From: Cladopsammia gracilis
Lineage: Eukaryota > Cnidaria > Anthozoa > Scleractinia > Dendrophylliidae
DNA length: 64,000 nt
Assembly (NCBI GenBank): GCA_022457155.1
Contig: JAJGOT010000166.1
Span: 1,264,501 to 1,328,500 of the forward strand
Direction: 5' to 3'
Within the stretch, counting starts at the first letter, position 1; each line of letters starts with the position of its first letter. Shown piece by piece: positions 34,913 to 46,566 of the stretch. Made by a program: the position numbers and the translations under genes. The notes under the pieces were generated by a model. The model saw only the letters and a list, made by a program, of their open reading frames with translations, did not search any database and was not told the DNA's origin.

Positions 34913-34977
34913 TGGGAACACATAATACTTGACAACCAGCTAACACCTTGCAATACCGGTGTCTATATCTCGAACTT

Positions 34978-35517
34978 ACCCCTTGTAACTCTCTGGCGAT
35001 GCCAAATATCAAAATTCAAGAAAAATCCAAAATTTCATATTTTTTAAACATTGAAAAACAAATGGTACCATGCAAAAGTACTGCCGAAGAGGTTTCATTT
35101 GAATAATCACACCATAGGATTTCATCAACAGACTCAAAAGTTAGAACAAATGGTACCATGTAAAAGTACTACTGAAGAGGTTTCATTTGAAAGGTTGCAC
35201 CATATAGGATTTCATCGACAGACTCAAAAGTTAGAACAAATGGTACCATGCAAAAGTAATGCGGAAGAGGTTTCATTTGAATGGTCACACCATAGGATTT
35301 CATCAGCAGACCTCAACAGACTCAAAAGTTAGAACTACAGTACATGTAGATGAACGTATATTCATTTGTCTCACGATGGAGCCATTTTGAGGTGTTGATC
35401 TCGACATTTCGACTGCTATTACTGCTAGTCTTCATCAGGCGACAAGGTTGATTGTTTAATTCGATTTAGTTTTACATAACGTGTCTCCATAATTGGTTCT
35501 GGGATCAAGGGTTAACC
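34978..35517. mobile_element. Satellite-core MITE with three internal units and an insertion
   Basis: The left end is CTTGTAACTCTCTGGCGATG and the right end GGTTCTGGGATCAAGGGTTAA. Three tandem satellite-like cores lie at 35060-35335 (about 90 bp each). A foreign segment of about 135 bp sits at 35347-35482. It shows the step from a one-core MITE to a tandem array. Confidence 0.75.
35405..35445 (-). ncRNA. Hammerhead-like motif
   Basis: On the minus strand: CTGATGA, then A, a GACT/AGTC stem, then GAAATGTC. The GUC is a canonical hammerhead cleavage triplet. Helix I pairing is only partial, and the A after CTGATGA is extra. It lies inside the insertion at 35347-35482. Confidence 0.4.
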
Positions 35518-35925
35518 AAAAGTCGTCGCGACTAAAACCTCTTTCACAAATCTCCCTAAATTTAGTAAATTATAATGTTTCTTTTGTGTTATAATTTTAT
35601 TCTATTTTAGGGATTACCATCAGTTATATTTTTGAGAGGGGGAGGGGTGCGTAATTGCTTTGTAGTTGCCAAATTCTCTTGCCCCCCCCCCCCCCCCCCC
35701 CCTCAAAAATTTACTTCGCGTGAAGTCGTTGTAAGTCGCGTGACTTACAGTCGGGGGTCTTTTTCAGGGGAATATGACCCAACACGAGAAGGCGTGTTTC
35801 ACGTGAATTTCAAAACCAACGTCATTAGTTTTGATTTCAAACACTAGTTTCGCATAATGTTGCTTCTATAAACTGAAATCAATGAAAGAAGCCGCTGAGG
35901 CCGCAGGTTTTAAAGATAGCTTACC

Positions 35926-38900
35926 ATGAAGACCACCGTGGAAGGTTTACTTTTTCGCTTGGCAATCCTAGTGACTCTAGCAGTAGCTGAATCTATGTGC
36001 GGATTGTTGAGTACAAACGTAACCCGATTTCAGGACAAAGACAAATTTACAAATCCAAATCGAACAGCAGTAAAGGCCTGTCATGCAAGCGGTCGTGGGT
36101 CAGCGTCTCTCGACTCCTGTAAGAAGTTGAATTCATTAGACACCCGGGCGGTGTGTTCGCCTTTGAGTAGCTGCTGTGAATCTTGCCAGTGCGCAACAGG
36201 CTACCCAATATATCTCCCACATTTGGGTAAATGTGTGCGTCTATCAGAGCTAAACTTGGATGTCTTTGGACAAGGGTCAAACGGTGGGTCGTACAAGCTC
36301 TCTTACTTCTATAAATATACGCTTAGCTGTATTGAAAAAGGGATCACCAATTCACTAACTTTAAGTACTGCTGGTTTTGGAGAGTTTTTGGGTAACGCGA
36401 ACAAAATCATCAGTTGTTGAATTCGGCTGGACAAGATGTAAAATAAATTTTTACGCAAGTGTTGAAGGTTGAGGCCTGTCGCCAGGCGGCATCAGAGTTC
36501 ATCGGGAAAAATCGGGAAAACATGGAAACTCCCCTATCTTATCTCTCACCACGCTCCGCAATACATTTACTAATGCAAATGTGACATTAAAAAACGTACG
36601 CAGTAAAGGAATATTAGAATGAATTCCTGAACAAGCGGGCCTGTCATGCCCTGAATAAAAATACGTAGAGATTAAAATCAAATTTACTTTTGTAATATCG
36701 ATGCTTAATCAATCAGAGAGGTAATGACAACTAAGGATATGATCACCTTCGCTGTTTATTGCGCGGTACAACTTTTGCCGGAGTCTGTCGGTGAAATTCT
36801 AAAATGTGACTATAAGCAATACTTTTCTGTTTATGTTGTCTTTTAAATACTATAGCCTGTGTACATGTAGCTGAGCCGGTCTGTTTATTGGGCGAAATTA
36901 CGAGGACGCGCGCGGGAGGGGAACGCGCGCGTGAGGGGTACGCTGAGCAGTGGCTCTCCCTTTCGCGCGTTCACCTCTCGCGCGCGTCCTCGGAATTTCG
37001 CCCTATAAATGAACCAGCGTCTGGTACAGAGGCTATAAACATGAGTGCTTCACCTTTTTTCCATTTTGAACTTGGAAACTCCTCAAAGAGTAAAAGTGCT
37101 AAAGACTATTATTCTCTTAGGCTGTGGTCCACGTCTTGAACTAAAAGGAAAAGGTGGTGATGATGATGATGATGATGACGATGATGGAGGTGGCCGAAAA
37201 AAAGATAAAGACAAACCCAAAGATGTTTGTAAAGTGAATGCCTGGAATCCACCTGTCATTGACTTCCAGGGATCAGCTAAACCTAAACTTAAATTTTGTA
37301 CTAAGAAGGATGTGGAGTCATGTGATTTAGAAAGAGCGCGTTTTGCGGGATATAGTCGATGGCAAAACATCACCAATTTGAAGCAAACGTTTTTGGACAA
37401 GAACTGGAATAAGAAGGATATCGTCTTAGAGGTAAATTTATATGGAGCGGTTTTCAATGGAGTGTCATAAAACCAAAATCAAAGTAATTACTCTGGACAA
37501 TCACAACAAATACAGACAATCCAACGAACCAATCACAGCTCGAAGCAATTACATGAAACCGGGGCTAAGCGCGGGAAAACGCGTGCGAGTAAGTCATAAT
37601 CACGCAGCTCTATTGTTTTCAGGGCTGAAGACCTTGTAAGAGCTGCGTACTGCCCCAAACCGATGGTTACAGAGAATGCACGTTGCGGTTTTCTAGGATC
37701 ATTTATCCTTTTCATTCCCATTTTCAAACTTACAGTGTTACCATTCAACTTTAGGCTGCTATTGGACAGCACTTTCCTGTGGTGCTGTTTATTATGCTGT
37801 ACAAGGTGGTTCTAACTTTTGAGTCTGTGGATGAAATCCTAAAGTGTAACCATTCAAATGAAAGCTACTGAGCAGTACTTTTCTGTGGTACTGTTTATTA
37901 TGCTGTGCAAGGTGGTTTTAACTTTTGAGTCTGCGGATGAAATCCTAAAGTGTGACCATTCAAGTAAAAGCTATTGAGCAGTACTTTCCTGCGCATGATA
38001 ATAACGCTGTATTTCTAAATTAATAGATAAGTATACTAATATGGCTATAAAAAACAAACTGTACTAATTTGAAATTTAATTCTTGTTCGGTTATTATCTT
38101 TATTTAAAGTGGAACAAGGCCGCGACGTCAAATTTAACTGGAAGTATCATTGTCATCAACATGAAATGCAAACAAAAAAAGAAGAAAGGAAGGCGTAAAC
38201 GACATAAACCGACAGCGTTAGCCGATTTCCCAGCATGTTTCATTTTCAAGTCTGCGGGAATTCAAATAGGTAAATAGCCCGGGGGGGGGGGGTACTCCCG
38301 ACAATCTAGGATAGGTGTGTGCCGCCAAGGTTCTCAAACCCTGACCCTATTTAAAGGTAGAAAATCGAGATTTGGTACCCTTTCTAAGGCCCAATTCAGG
38401 CGTGTAGTACAGTTTTAACAGACCATATCTTTTTCGTTTTGCGCGTTGGGTGGATACTGCAATTTAGTGACCCTATCTAAGGAATATCGGTAGTTTCTTG
38501 GTGTTGCGGATGGTGTGATCACCAAATGACGTAAAACAAAAGATTCAAAAGACACTAAACAATACCCACACCACAACACAAGCTAACCAACAATAGCTTC
38601 CGCAACACCAAGAAACACCCGGAATATCTAAGGATCACAATACCAAAAATACCTAAAAGGATACCCTATTTAAGGACTGAGCACCTCAAAAACCCTACCC
38701 TATCGGGCGGCACATGCCTATATAGTGTATATAAGGGAGTACCCCCCTCCCCCCGGGGGTAAATAGAAACTTGATTTAACCGAAATAACAAAATTTCGTT
38801 TATCTTACTTGCATGTTATATCAGTAGATACCACCAAATATACAACTACGTAGATAAAAACATTGTACAAAGCAAAACAGAAGCATTAGTTTGAAGATAA

Positions 38901-41900
38901 AGTGCAGGATTGCAAGGACGGAAGTGGATTATAGTTCATTGAATTTGATTTCGTGACGACAAACGGTAAAGAAATTAAAATTGCCATTCTTGTCGAAAGT
39001 TGACTTTTTTAGCTGTTAGTTTGTCTTTTTAGTTCATATTTCTTTACTTTCATCGCGTTCGCTCCCGGAGAATTTCAGTTCTGTCAGGTCACATCAGCTG
39101 TCTATGCTAGAAGACGGACACCCTTCTAAGGCGGACAGTTCTCTGAGAGCTGGTCTCAAGGCTGTCTGCCTTAGAGAGAGCTCACTGTCTATTATTGGCA
39201 AATTGTCTTTTTTATTTAGTCTATTAATTCTTTGCCTATTGCTCCGGCATAGTCACGCACTGTGACGTTGGCCAATTGGCAAACATTGAGCTCCTCACCA
39301 CGTGCAATTTGATGGACAATTGGCGTTCGCGCTGGTTGTTCTACACCGTGCTGACGAGCCAACCAGGTCGAAACAGCTGTCCACGGTTGTATTTTGGCTT
39401 TCAGTTTGGGCTTTATCGTGTCGTTGTTGCGTTAAGTGTTCTACGTGGTATCAGCCTTGCTTACTTTATTTGTATTCACATTTTTTGCTGATTAGATCTT
39501 CTCTAGATCCTACGTACACCAGCAGCATCTTTGCCACTTATTAACTTTTTTTTGTTTTTGTGTTTTAGTCACTCCACCACCACAGTCAACAACCACAACA
39601 ACAACAACAACAACTACAATAGTGACCACACAACCGACAACGACAAAACCAAAAACAACAACTCAACCGAAAACAACAACAACATCGACGACGACAAAAC
39701 CAAAAACAACAACTCAACCGAAAACAACAACAACAACAACGACAAAACCAAAGACAACAGCGATTCCTACAACCATAAAATCAACGAAGATGACAACGAC
39801 CTCAATCATCCCTGATATTAAATCAACCACCACCCAAAAAGCGCGGGAAACCACCCCCCTGCCAGTGACGCAAACAACTAGTGACGTCACACCAACTGAG
39901 CCAATAGAACCCACGGAGCCAACTGAACCGGCGGAGCCTACAGAGCCTGTTGAACCGGGGGGCGCAGGAAAGCGGCTTTCAGAGCAATCAAATGATGACA
40001 GCGAGGGTGATACAACTATTACCATTGTTTCTGTGGTCTGTACACTTCTTGCAGTCGCCGCACTGTCTGTTGTTACAGTGTGTTACTTGAAAAAGAGGAA
40101 ACGGCAGTAAGTTAGATGGCTACGTAGCTGTCACTTGCTTCATAAGTTTTGTATTGCGTAAAGGCCCGTTTACACATGCGATTTGTAATGCGATTTTTGT
40201 CGCGTTCTCCAATGAAACTTTTGTCGAAAGTGTAAACTAGCGGCGATTTCCCGTGCGATTTCGCCAAGTTACATCATGTTTCGAACATGTTCAAAACTTC
40301 TGCGACATCGCGCGACAAATCGCGCCCAAATCGCACTGAAATCGCCGCCCGTTTACACATGCGATTTGAAGATGCAACTAGCGCGCGACAAAAATTGCAT
40401 CGACAAGTGCGATAAAATTGCACAAAAAATCACCTGAGTAAACGGGCCTTTAGATAGCAGTCTCGCAAAAAGACAAGACTCCAAAGGTCGAAAACATTTT
40501 CAGTCACTAAGTCTCTCAGGACATTGCTACATTCCGTAGTGGATGGACTTAGCTTTATTATAGGATTATATTGATCTAAAATTGTTAATGTTTGTGGATT
40601 AAATTTTTTTTCTCACCAGGAAAAAGTTATCGGCTTTCAGTGAAAGCACCATTCAGTGTAAGTATTAACCTAACCTATTCCAGGCGTTCAGATAGTGGGG
40701 AAAGTGCGAATAGTTGGGGAAGGCGCGAAGAAAAGCGAGCGAAAAAAAGCGGGGAGATTTTCTTCGCGCCTTCCCCAACCATTCGCGCTTTTCCCACTAT
40801 CTGAACGACTGGAACAGGCTAGTATTAACCCGTTAACACGTTCATATTAATAATCTAGTTGTTATAATCCAAATCTTAAAGCACCATTCCTGATTCCTGC
40901 ATTGTCCCTAATTATTCACACATTTTCACTAGCCGGAGTTACAATAATTATTACTGTTAGCTCTTTTATGCAAAAAAAAACCACATACTTTTCGGGTTTC
41001 CTATAATGTAGATATCCTTAAGAGCTTTACAAAATCATGCTATTTTCCGACATTATTTTTTATTTTAGTATCGGCTGCCGGGTGTGGTAGAATGTAAGTC
41101 TTCAAATGTAGTTATTACAGACCTACAACATTTTTCCTTATTTAGTCACGAAGCAAGGCACCGAACACGATAATCCAGACGAACACGTGTATCAAGGCCC
41201 AAACGATTTTTACCAACCGCTGAGGCATGCTGGGAAACCAACAGGGGGTTCTCACTGGGAACCACCCTCCTACCAGGGCCTCACAAAGGGGGCGACCGAG
41301 GAAGCATGGGGCGAGGGAGAGGTATATACCAACCCGTCAATGTATCAGGATCTTACAAAGAATAAAACAAACTCTAATGAGAACTTGCCAGCTTATCATC
41401 CACTTGTGAAACCAACCACGGTATGTAAGCTGTTGTTGACGTTGTCCTTAATTAGAAAAAAGCCATTTTGAACAGTAACTGGTTAAAAATCCTGTAATAT
41501 CTCACATTTGTTAATTCTAGCGTTATTTTATGTCATATTACCTAGAAGACACCGGAGGCTGCTGGATACGAGTATGGATACCTGGTATTGATTGGAGATC
41601 ATGACAAGATGGAGAAAACTGCTGACAATGAGGAAAACCCATATTATCACAAACTTGATCAGGAAGAAAAGGTGACGAAACTATCTACTGTATCTTACTT
41701 TATATAATTATCGCATTTTGTATTGGCACCTAAACATTCATGAGGCGCAAAATTTTATTCAAATATTATAAAGGCCTGGTTTATACCGACCTTCTCAGTC
41801 CTCTTCCGAGTGCCCGCCATCTTGGAAGTCCTTGAATATAAATCTCTACACTGCATGTCGCCTGCTTATCTGCTAACTAAATTTAAATACGCGCACGAAA

Positions 41901-44191
41901 TCCACGCTCATATTACCAGGCATTGTGACCTATTGCGCTTACTTTTAACTAAAACAGCCAAATATCAGGCCAGCTTTAGGTTCAATGGTGCGTGCGCCTT
42001 TAATGCTTTACTCTTTGACATAAGATCGGCGAATGAACTCAAGGAATCCTCTTCCAACAACAACAACAACAACAACAATATTTTATTCAACTCACACGAT
42101 CTTTACAGAAAAGGAAAAAAGAAAATAAATTTAAAAATAAAACTAGATTACAGATATAGAAAAGAAAAACCAAAGGAAAAAAAACATTCTCTTCCTGAAG
42201 TAAACAAGTAAAGTAAACAAGTAAACGAGTAAACATTCTCTTCCTGAAGTAAACATGGTAACAAGGACTACAATAACGGAAATATAATGAGAAATAAAAA
42301 TGTCACTTTGAACTATGAAACAGAAACGAAACGTCGAGGATCTAGTGAGCGCGGAAAATTAAGTTTGCAAGCATCTTGGTATGTTTTCACCTGCCCTCCG
42401 CAAAAAACAGCGGGGTAAAATATCCACATTCTCGAGCTCTGTTGAAAACATGAAGCCGCTGGTGAAACTAAAACATTTTCTTACAATATATATTCAGCTA
42501 CAACCATATTCAGCCGGGGTCGTTAGCTAAAGGTCAGCCTCGTTGCGTCCATGTCGCGAGTACCCACCATCTTGAAATGAAAATCCCAAAGGATTCTGGG
42601 AGTGAGGGTTTGTTGGCCTGCTCATGCGCGTGGCCATCCTCGTCCCCAGGGCCTTCTCCGCTTTGTTCAAATTCAAAATGGCGGGTGGGGCGGAGAAGAC
42701 CCTGGACAAGGTTGCAAAAATACTTCAAAAATCCCGGCGTGTTTTGTCGCGTAAAATATGATAAAAATGTCTTCGTTTTGTTTGAACAATGGTTTCAGAT
42801 TACCAGAAAACAAACACGGTTGGGTTGCCTGTGGTTTGAGATTACCAGAAAACAAACACGGCTGGGTTTCCTGTGGTTTCAGATACCAGAAAAAAAAACG
42901 GCTGTCAATCAATGAAAACAACCTCCGAAAACGCCATTTCATCGTGTGTCACGTGACATAATACTCCACGATTCTTGGTCAAGTCCAAATCATACCGTCC
43001 AGAAGGACGTTGGACACCTTATTGAGACTTATACAACGGAGTAGCTGGTTAGCTTTCAGTTGAGGTTGGGGGTAGCAGTTTATATAGTTAAATTTAGGAC
43101 TAAGCAACCCGAGAAGCTAGGTGGTACAGCGGTACGGTAGGCTATGTTAGCCTAAGTCTAGCTGAGGTCACAGGTTCAATCCTGAGTGGGGATTTTAGAT
43201 TTTCTTTTTTACACTTACAAATTCATTGAAAGTAAATGCTAAGTGTCGACATTACGTTATATAAGTCTCAATAAGGTGTCCGACGTCCTTCTGGACGGTA
43301 TGATTTAGGCACAACCACGATTCTTGTAGTATTTTGGAAGCCATGTCCAGAGATTTCCGCGCCCGCTCCGCCATTTTGAAAGCCGAGAGGTCCCTGGGCC
43401 TGGGGACAAGGTTGGCGCGTGACCTGGAAGCAAAGTCTGGACCGTGTTTAACCGCGGTCAAACGAGAGAAATTTGCGAAAGTTAAGCAAAGTACTTAAAA
43501 GTTAAGGTTGTCATTGACACTGTTCAAAGTTTAATATATTGCCAATACACTGTCAATTTACCAAACGTTTAGTTTACTAAAAAAGCTCTAAGCGTTTAAA
43601 AATTGTGAACTGCAGAATTGTCGGCGCCATTTGCCAACGTAATTTTGATCAGGTGCAAAGAGTTTTGGTCAGTTTTCAACGGAAAAAAAGTTCGTCATTT
43701 TGAGAAAAATTTAAAGATAGTGACGTCATCTAATATTTTTCATACATCCTTGCCCATATTTCCATTTAATATTAAATAAAATCCCACTAAATAAAACGAA
43801 AAACGCCTCGGACGTTTGACCGCGATGGAGGTCCGGACTGTGTGAATATGAAGAGTGAGACTGAGGAGAGATAAATAGGGAATATTTGCGGCATAAAATA
43901 TGATTTAATATTGTAATTTCTCTTTGTAATTCAATTCAGACATCAAAAGCTCCTGTATACGAGTGTGGGTACATGGCAACAACTGGAGCGCATGACAAGG
44001 TGGAGAAAACCGCTGACAAGGAGAACCCGTATTATTTCAAAGTTGAACAGCCTGACAAGATGGAAGAAACCGCTGACAAAGAGAACCCATATTATTTCAA
44101 AGTTGAACAGCCTGACAAGATAGAGGAAACCGCTGAAAAGGCCGAAAACCCATACTATTACCAAGTTGAACAGATAGCAGACAGTAAATAA
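35926..44191 (+). CDS. Gene 3: tyrosine-tailed single-pass receptor-like protein, 8 exons
   Basis: Exons 35926-36283, 37121-37431, 38110-38269, 39569-40106, 40620-40657, 41146-41420, 41546-41671 and 43940-44191 join in frame to 685 residues. The signal peptide is residues 1-22 or so (LLFRLAILVTLAVAES). The Cys-rich module contains TNPNRTAV, SSCCESCQC and YPIYL. The second domain starts CGPRLEL, contains a poly-Asp run and ends WNKAAT ... C ... FPACFIF, with a Lys/Arg-rich insert. A Thr/Pro/Lys stalk (KPKTTTQPK repeats, then TEP repeats) precedes a transmembrane helix at about 426-450. The 235-residue tail has YQPL, YQGL, YQDL, YHPL, YTNP and four NPYY motifs, three in 20-residue tandem units in the last exon. 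Phases 1-0-1-2-1-0-0 match gene 1 through exon 6. Closest paralogue is gene 4. Binding partner unknown. Confidence 0.85.
37446..37600. mobile_element. Partial CCAAT/E2F MITE in gene 3 intron 2
   Basis: It matches 21056-21220: GCGGTTTTCAATGGAGTGTC, AAAGTAATTACTCTG, CCAATCACAGCTCGAAGCAA and GCGCGGGAAAACGCGTGCGA. The right half is replaced by a block (AGCTCTATTGTTTTCAGGGC) that resembles 150-250 and 33430-33530 inverted. Confidence 0.7.
37745..37993 (+). repeat. Satellite units (about 2) in gene 3 intron 2
   Basis: AAGGTGGTTCTAACTTTTGA and CCATTCAAATGAAAGCTACT at the 106-bp spacing. They end about 115 bp before exon 3. Confidence 0.85.
38278..38759. mobile_element. GGGTACTCCC-ended inverted-repeat element
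   Basis: The ends are CCCGGGG...GGTACTCCC and GGGAGTACCCCCC...CCCCGGGG. The next layer is GTGTGCCGCC and GGGCGGCACATGCC. Inside is a second inversion, TTTCTTGGTGTTGCGGA and TCCGCAACACCAAGAAA. It begins 8 bp after the exon 3 donor. Confidence 0.75.
38770..38960 (-). repeat. Dispersed repeat, reverse copy
   Basis: Reverse-strand version of 2095-2345 (CACCAAATATACAACTA, AAGATAAAGTGCAGGATTGC, GAAGTGGATTA). The remainder of intron 3 to 39568 shows nothing else. Confidence 0.6.
40159..40452. mobile_element. MITE in gene 3 intron 4
   Basis: The ends TAAAGGCCCGTTTACACATG and GTAAACGGGCCTTTA are inverted. The interior is full of CGATTT/AAATCG palindromes (GCGATTTTTGTCGCG, GCGACAAATCGCG). Confidence 0.75.
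40673..40820. mobile_element. MULE-like foldback inserted next to a splice donor
   Basis: The ends CCTATTCCAGGCGTTCAGATAG and CTGAACGACTGGAACAGGCT are inverted. The duplication AGTATTAACC flanks both sides. The left copy is part of the exon 5 donor region (T then GTAAGTATTAACC). 9-10 bp duplications also flank the relatives at 47550 and 48439, typical of Mutator-like elements. Confidence 0.8.
41834..42049 (+). pseudogene. LINE reverse-transcriptase C-terminal fragment
   Basis: The translation has HEIHAHITRH, LLTKTAKYQASFRFNGA and DIRSANELKE. These match the usual end of CR1/jockey-type LINE ORF2 proteins (N-T-R-H ... S-F-x-x-x-G-A-x-x-W-N-S-L-P ... R). A (CAA)n and TATTTTATTCAA tail follows at 42055-42090. 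5'-truncated and dead, in gene 3 intron 7. Confidence 0.6.
42795..42905 (+). repeat. Short tandem repeat, 2.7 copies
   Basis: The unit AGATTACCAGAAAACAAACA, with CGGTTGGGTTGCCTGTGGTT, repeats at about 41-bp spacing in gene 3 intron 7. Confidence 0.7.
42977..43316 (+). mobile_element. TIR element with tRNA-like core and 9-bp duplication
   Basis: TIRs start GGTCAAGTCCAAATCATACC and end GGTATGATTTAGGCACAACC, and stay paired for about 60 bp. The direct duplication ACGATTCTT lies at 42968-42976 and 43317-43325. The core at about 43110-43200 is tRNA-like: TGGTACAGCGGTA (A-box-like), GGTTCAATCC (B box), then a T-rich terminator. Relatives: 46036-46306, 57640-57925 and 59516-59843. Confidence 0.8.
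43940..44191 (+). other. Gene 3 last exon: tandem NPYY units
   Basis: Three 20-residue units of the form DK-x-E-x-TADKENPYYFKVEQP repeat in frame before the stop. The preceding exon (41546-41671) carries one such unit (TADNEENPYYHKL), so the last exon looks like an internal duplication. NPxY binds PTB domains and also drives endocytosis. Confidence 0.8.
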
Positions 44192-45168
44192 CAAAAATAG
44201 TTGAATATGATTATATGAAGTGGTCGTTGGAATCCAGTAAGAACCTGGTTTCAGTAGTGTGGTGACGAGCTCAGAAACAAAGACATAACTGATTCTTCCT
44301 TCATTCAATAGAACAGCAAAAAAGGGAAACCCGACTTCCGTACATTTAATAACTATTCATCGCAGTGGAGGTGGCTAGTAACTGGCTAGTGGTAACTCGG
44401 ACCTTGGGCATTTCATATTACACACAATTATTTTTAATTTCAATATGACTTCATGTTTGACAGAATTGCTTGTATTTAGGTGAGAATTAGGTCTAGGGGA
44501 CACTTTATGATGTCTATCATAAAGAGCATGAATCTCATTAGCGTGCATTTCTGGACATACCTCGATATTTACCGAACCGCTTCCACCACTGGCCAGCGAT
44601 ACTGAGGCGAATAGTTGTTTTAGTTTATACTAAACCAGTGAGATGATATAGCCGGCACGAAAATTATGATTTTTAACTCATTTATTCCTGTCAACTATTA
44701 CAATTTTCGCGCGCAAAAGACCTAAATTTGCTTGGAGGTTTTACGACACTCAAATGAAAACCGCTGTATCCTAATTTAGATCACAATGACCAAAGTCAAC
44801 TATCTGTAGTCATGCTCCATTTTTGAGAAGTTCAAGCAAGAAGAAGGCTGGTTTGGCCAGCCGAAATATAGTACACCTTTAAAAATTGTACGCGAAACGG
44901 AAGAATGGCGGAATAAAAGCGCTCTCAAAATTCAGCCTGATCGCAGGTTAAAAGGGAAGAAATAAAAATCATTCCATTTGGCAAGCAATTAGCAGCCATG
45001 ACCGGTGCCGTTTGGTGCGAAATTGTGAGCATTGGTCATTTGAACCTGTACGCATGCGCTTAGGCTTGCTATACTTAAAATAAATAAATCTTTGTGTTTA
45101 TAGGGTAGACAATACAATTGTAAATATTTATCCAAGGAAGTCTGTATCCATGAAAATAACTGGAGATA

Positions 45169-45174
45169 AATAAA
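45169..45174 (+). terminator. Candidate poly(A) signal for gene 3
   Basis: AATAAA about 980 bp after the gene 3 stop; another AAATAAATAAATC lies near 45079. Placement is uncertain without transcripts. Otherwise 44192-47085 holds repeats only, including a hammerhead-like remnant (GGCTGGTTTGGCCAGCCGAA) at 44851. Confidence 0.3.
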
Positions 45175-46035
45175 GTATAAAGAGAGATGAAGTTGTTAAT
45201 CGGTCAACTGCAGTATATATATATATATAGCTAAATTTGATAAATAATTATAATACAACATTTCCATTGAATTTTGTAAGAACTTTTTATGTTAGTTACG
45301 TTTACAAATAGTTAGATTTCCAGTAAAAAGTGAAAACAAGGAACTGAGTCTTTTTGGACGTGGACAGACGGTCAAATTGTATTTGCGTTTTTTGTTATTT
45401 AATGAACAGATGAAAGGTTTGGTATCAACCAAGTGAAAATCGCAAAAAAAAAAAGATATATAAGTAATCGATCGAAAAGTTAACTGTGTAAAAACTAAAG
45501 ACAGTCGAGACACCCGGCCCGATCCGAGCCCAAGACTCGTTCCCAACTCTCCCACGGCCAAGCAGTACAAGCATGAGTGTAATCTGGGAACGAGATTATC
45601 AGTACGCGTATCTTTTGAGCGGAGACTACTAATAACGTCCGCCCAGATTCTAAAAATAGAATTGGCGCGCAGCATCATGGGATTGAAATGCGTACAAACA
45701 TTTAAGAACTATGCAGGTAGCTACGAAAAAACAGGTGCTACGAAGCACTGTTCTTGGGTACAACTCGACAATTATCCACAACATGTACAGGAATCGCAAA
45801 AACTGGTGTTTCCAAGGCAGTCATTTTGAAATATTTGTCCGCATTTCGATCCCACGATGCAATGCTGCCAAATATGACGTCACCTGGGCGGAACGCTATT
45901 ACAGGTTTCAAGATAAACTATAAAGAGGTATATCTGCGCGACTCAGAGATGCAATATAATGGAGCCCAATATTTTCCGAGCCGCATAAATTTTGATAGAA
46001 TGCATTTTACATCCTTTTGTAAGGTAGCATCACCT

Positions 46036-46306
46036 TATTAAGACTTAGATAACGTAATGTCGACACTTAGAATTTTATTTTCAATAAATTTTTAAGTGTA
46101 AAAAAGAAAATCTAAAATCCCCCACTCAGGATTGAACCTGTGATCTCAGCTAGGCTTAGGCTAGATAGCCTACCGTACCACCGGCCTAAATTTAACTATA
46201 TAAACTGCTACCCATAACATCAACTGAAAGCTAACCAGTTACTCCGTTATATAAGTTTTAATAAGGTGTCCGACGTCCTTCTGAACGGTATTCTTTAGGC
46301 TTAACC
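46036..46306 (-). mobile_element. TIR element with tRNA-like core, truncated left end
   Basis: The right end CGGACACC-type TIR and CGGTATTCTTTAGGCTTAACC are intact. The left end starts at CACCTTATTAAGAC and lacks its outer part. The tRNA-like core reads on the minus strand (GGTTCAATCCTGAGTGGGGG). Confidence 0.7.
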
Positions 46307-46375
46307 GCGCTCGCCTCAAAACGCAAAAAAATACGCCTGTTCTGTAGACTAATCATGCATACTGGACTAGAGCCG

Positions 46376-46566
46376 CCCTTACACTCCCAGACTTTATGGA
46401 GACATGCATATAGCTTAGTTCTAACAGTTCGAGTCTGTTGATAAAATCCTATGGTGTGACCATTCAAATGAAACCTCTTCAGCAGTTCTTTTGCATGGTA
46501 CCATTTGTGTTTCAATATTTTACAAAATGAAATTTGGGATATTTGGCACTCTTGCGAGATAAAGGA
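46376..46566 (-). mobile_element. Satellite-core MITE, reverse copy
   Basis: TTACACTCCCAGACTTTATG at one end, GCACTCTTGCGAGATAAAGG at the other, with one core (GTTCTAACAGTTCGAGTCTG ... GCATGGTACCATTTGTG) between them. Confidence 0.65.

Noticed and set aside
39531..39815. Asn-rich open frame over the gene 3 stalk
   Set aside because: It is the ACA/AAC repeat read in the wrong frame; the Thr/Pro frame continues through the TM helix and joins both neighbours.
41069..41093. 25-nt AG/GT-bounded microexon between gene 3 exons 5 and 6
   Set aside because: Including it would shift the frame; exon 5 joins exon 6 in frame without it and gene 4 has no equivalent.
45292..45678. 128-residue minus-strand frame
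   Set aside because: It crosses a short inverted repeat (GTTCCCA/TGGGAACG) and low-complexity sequence, with no recognisable domain.
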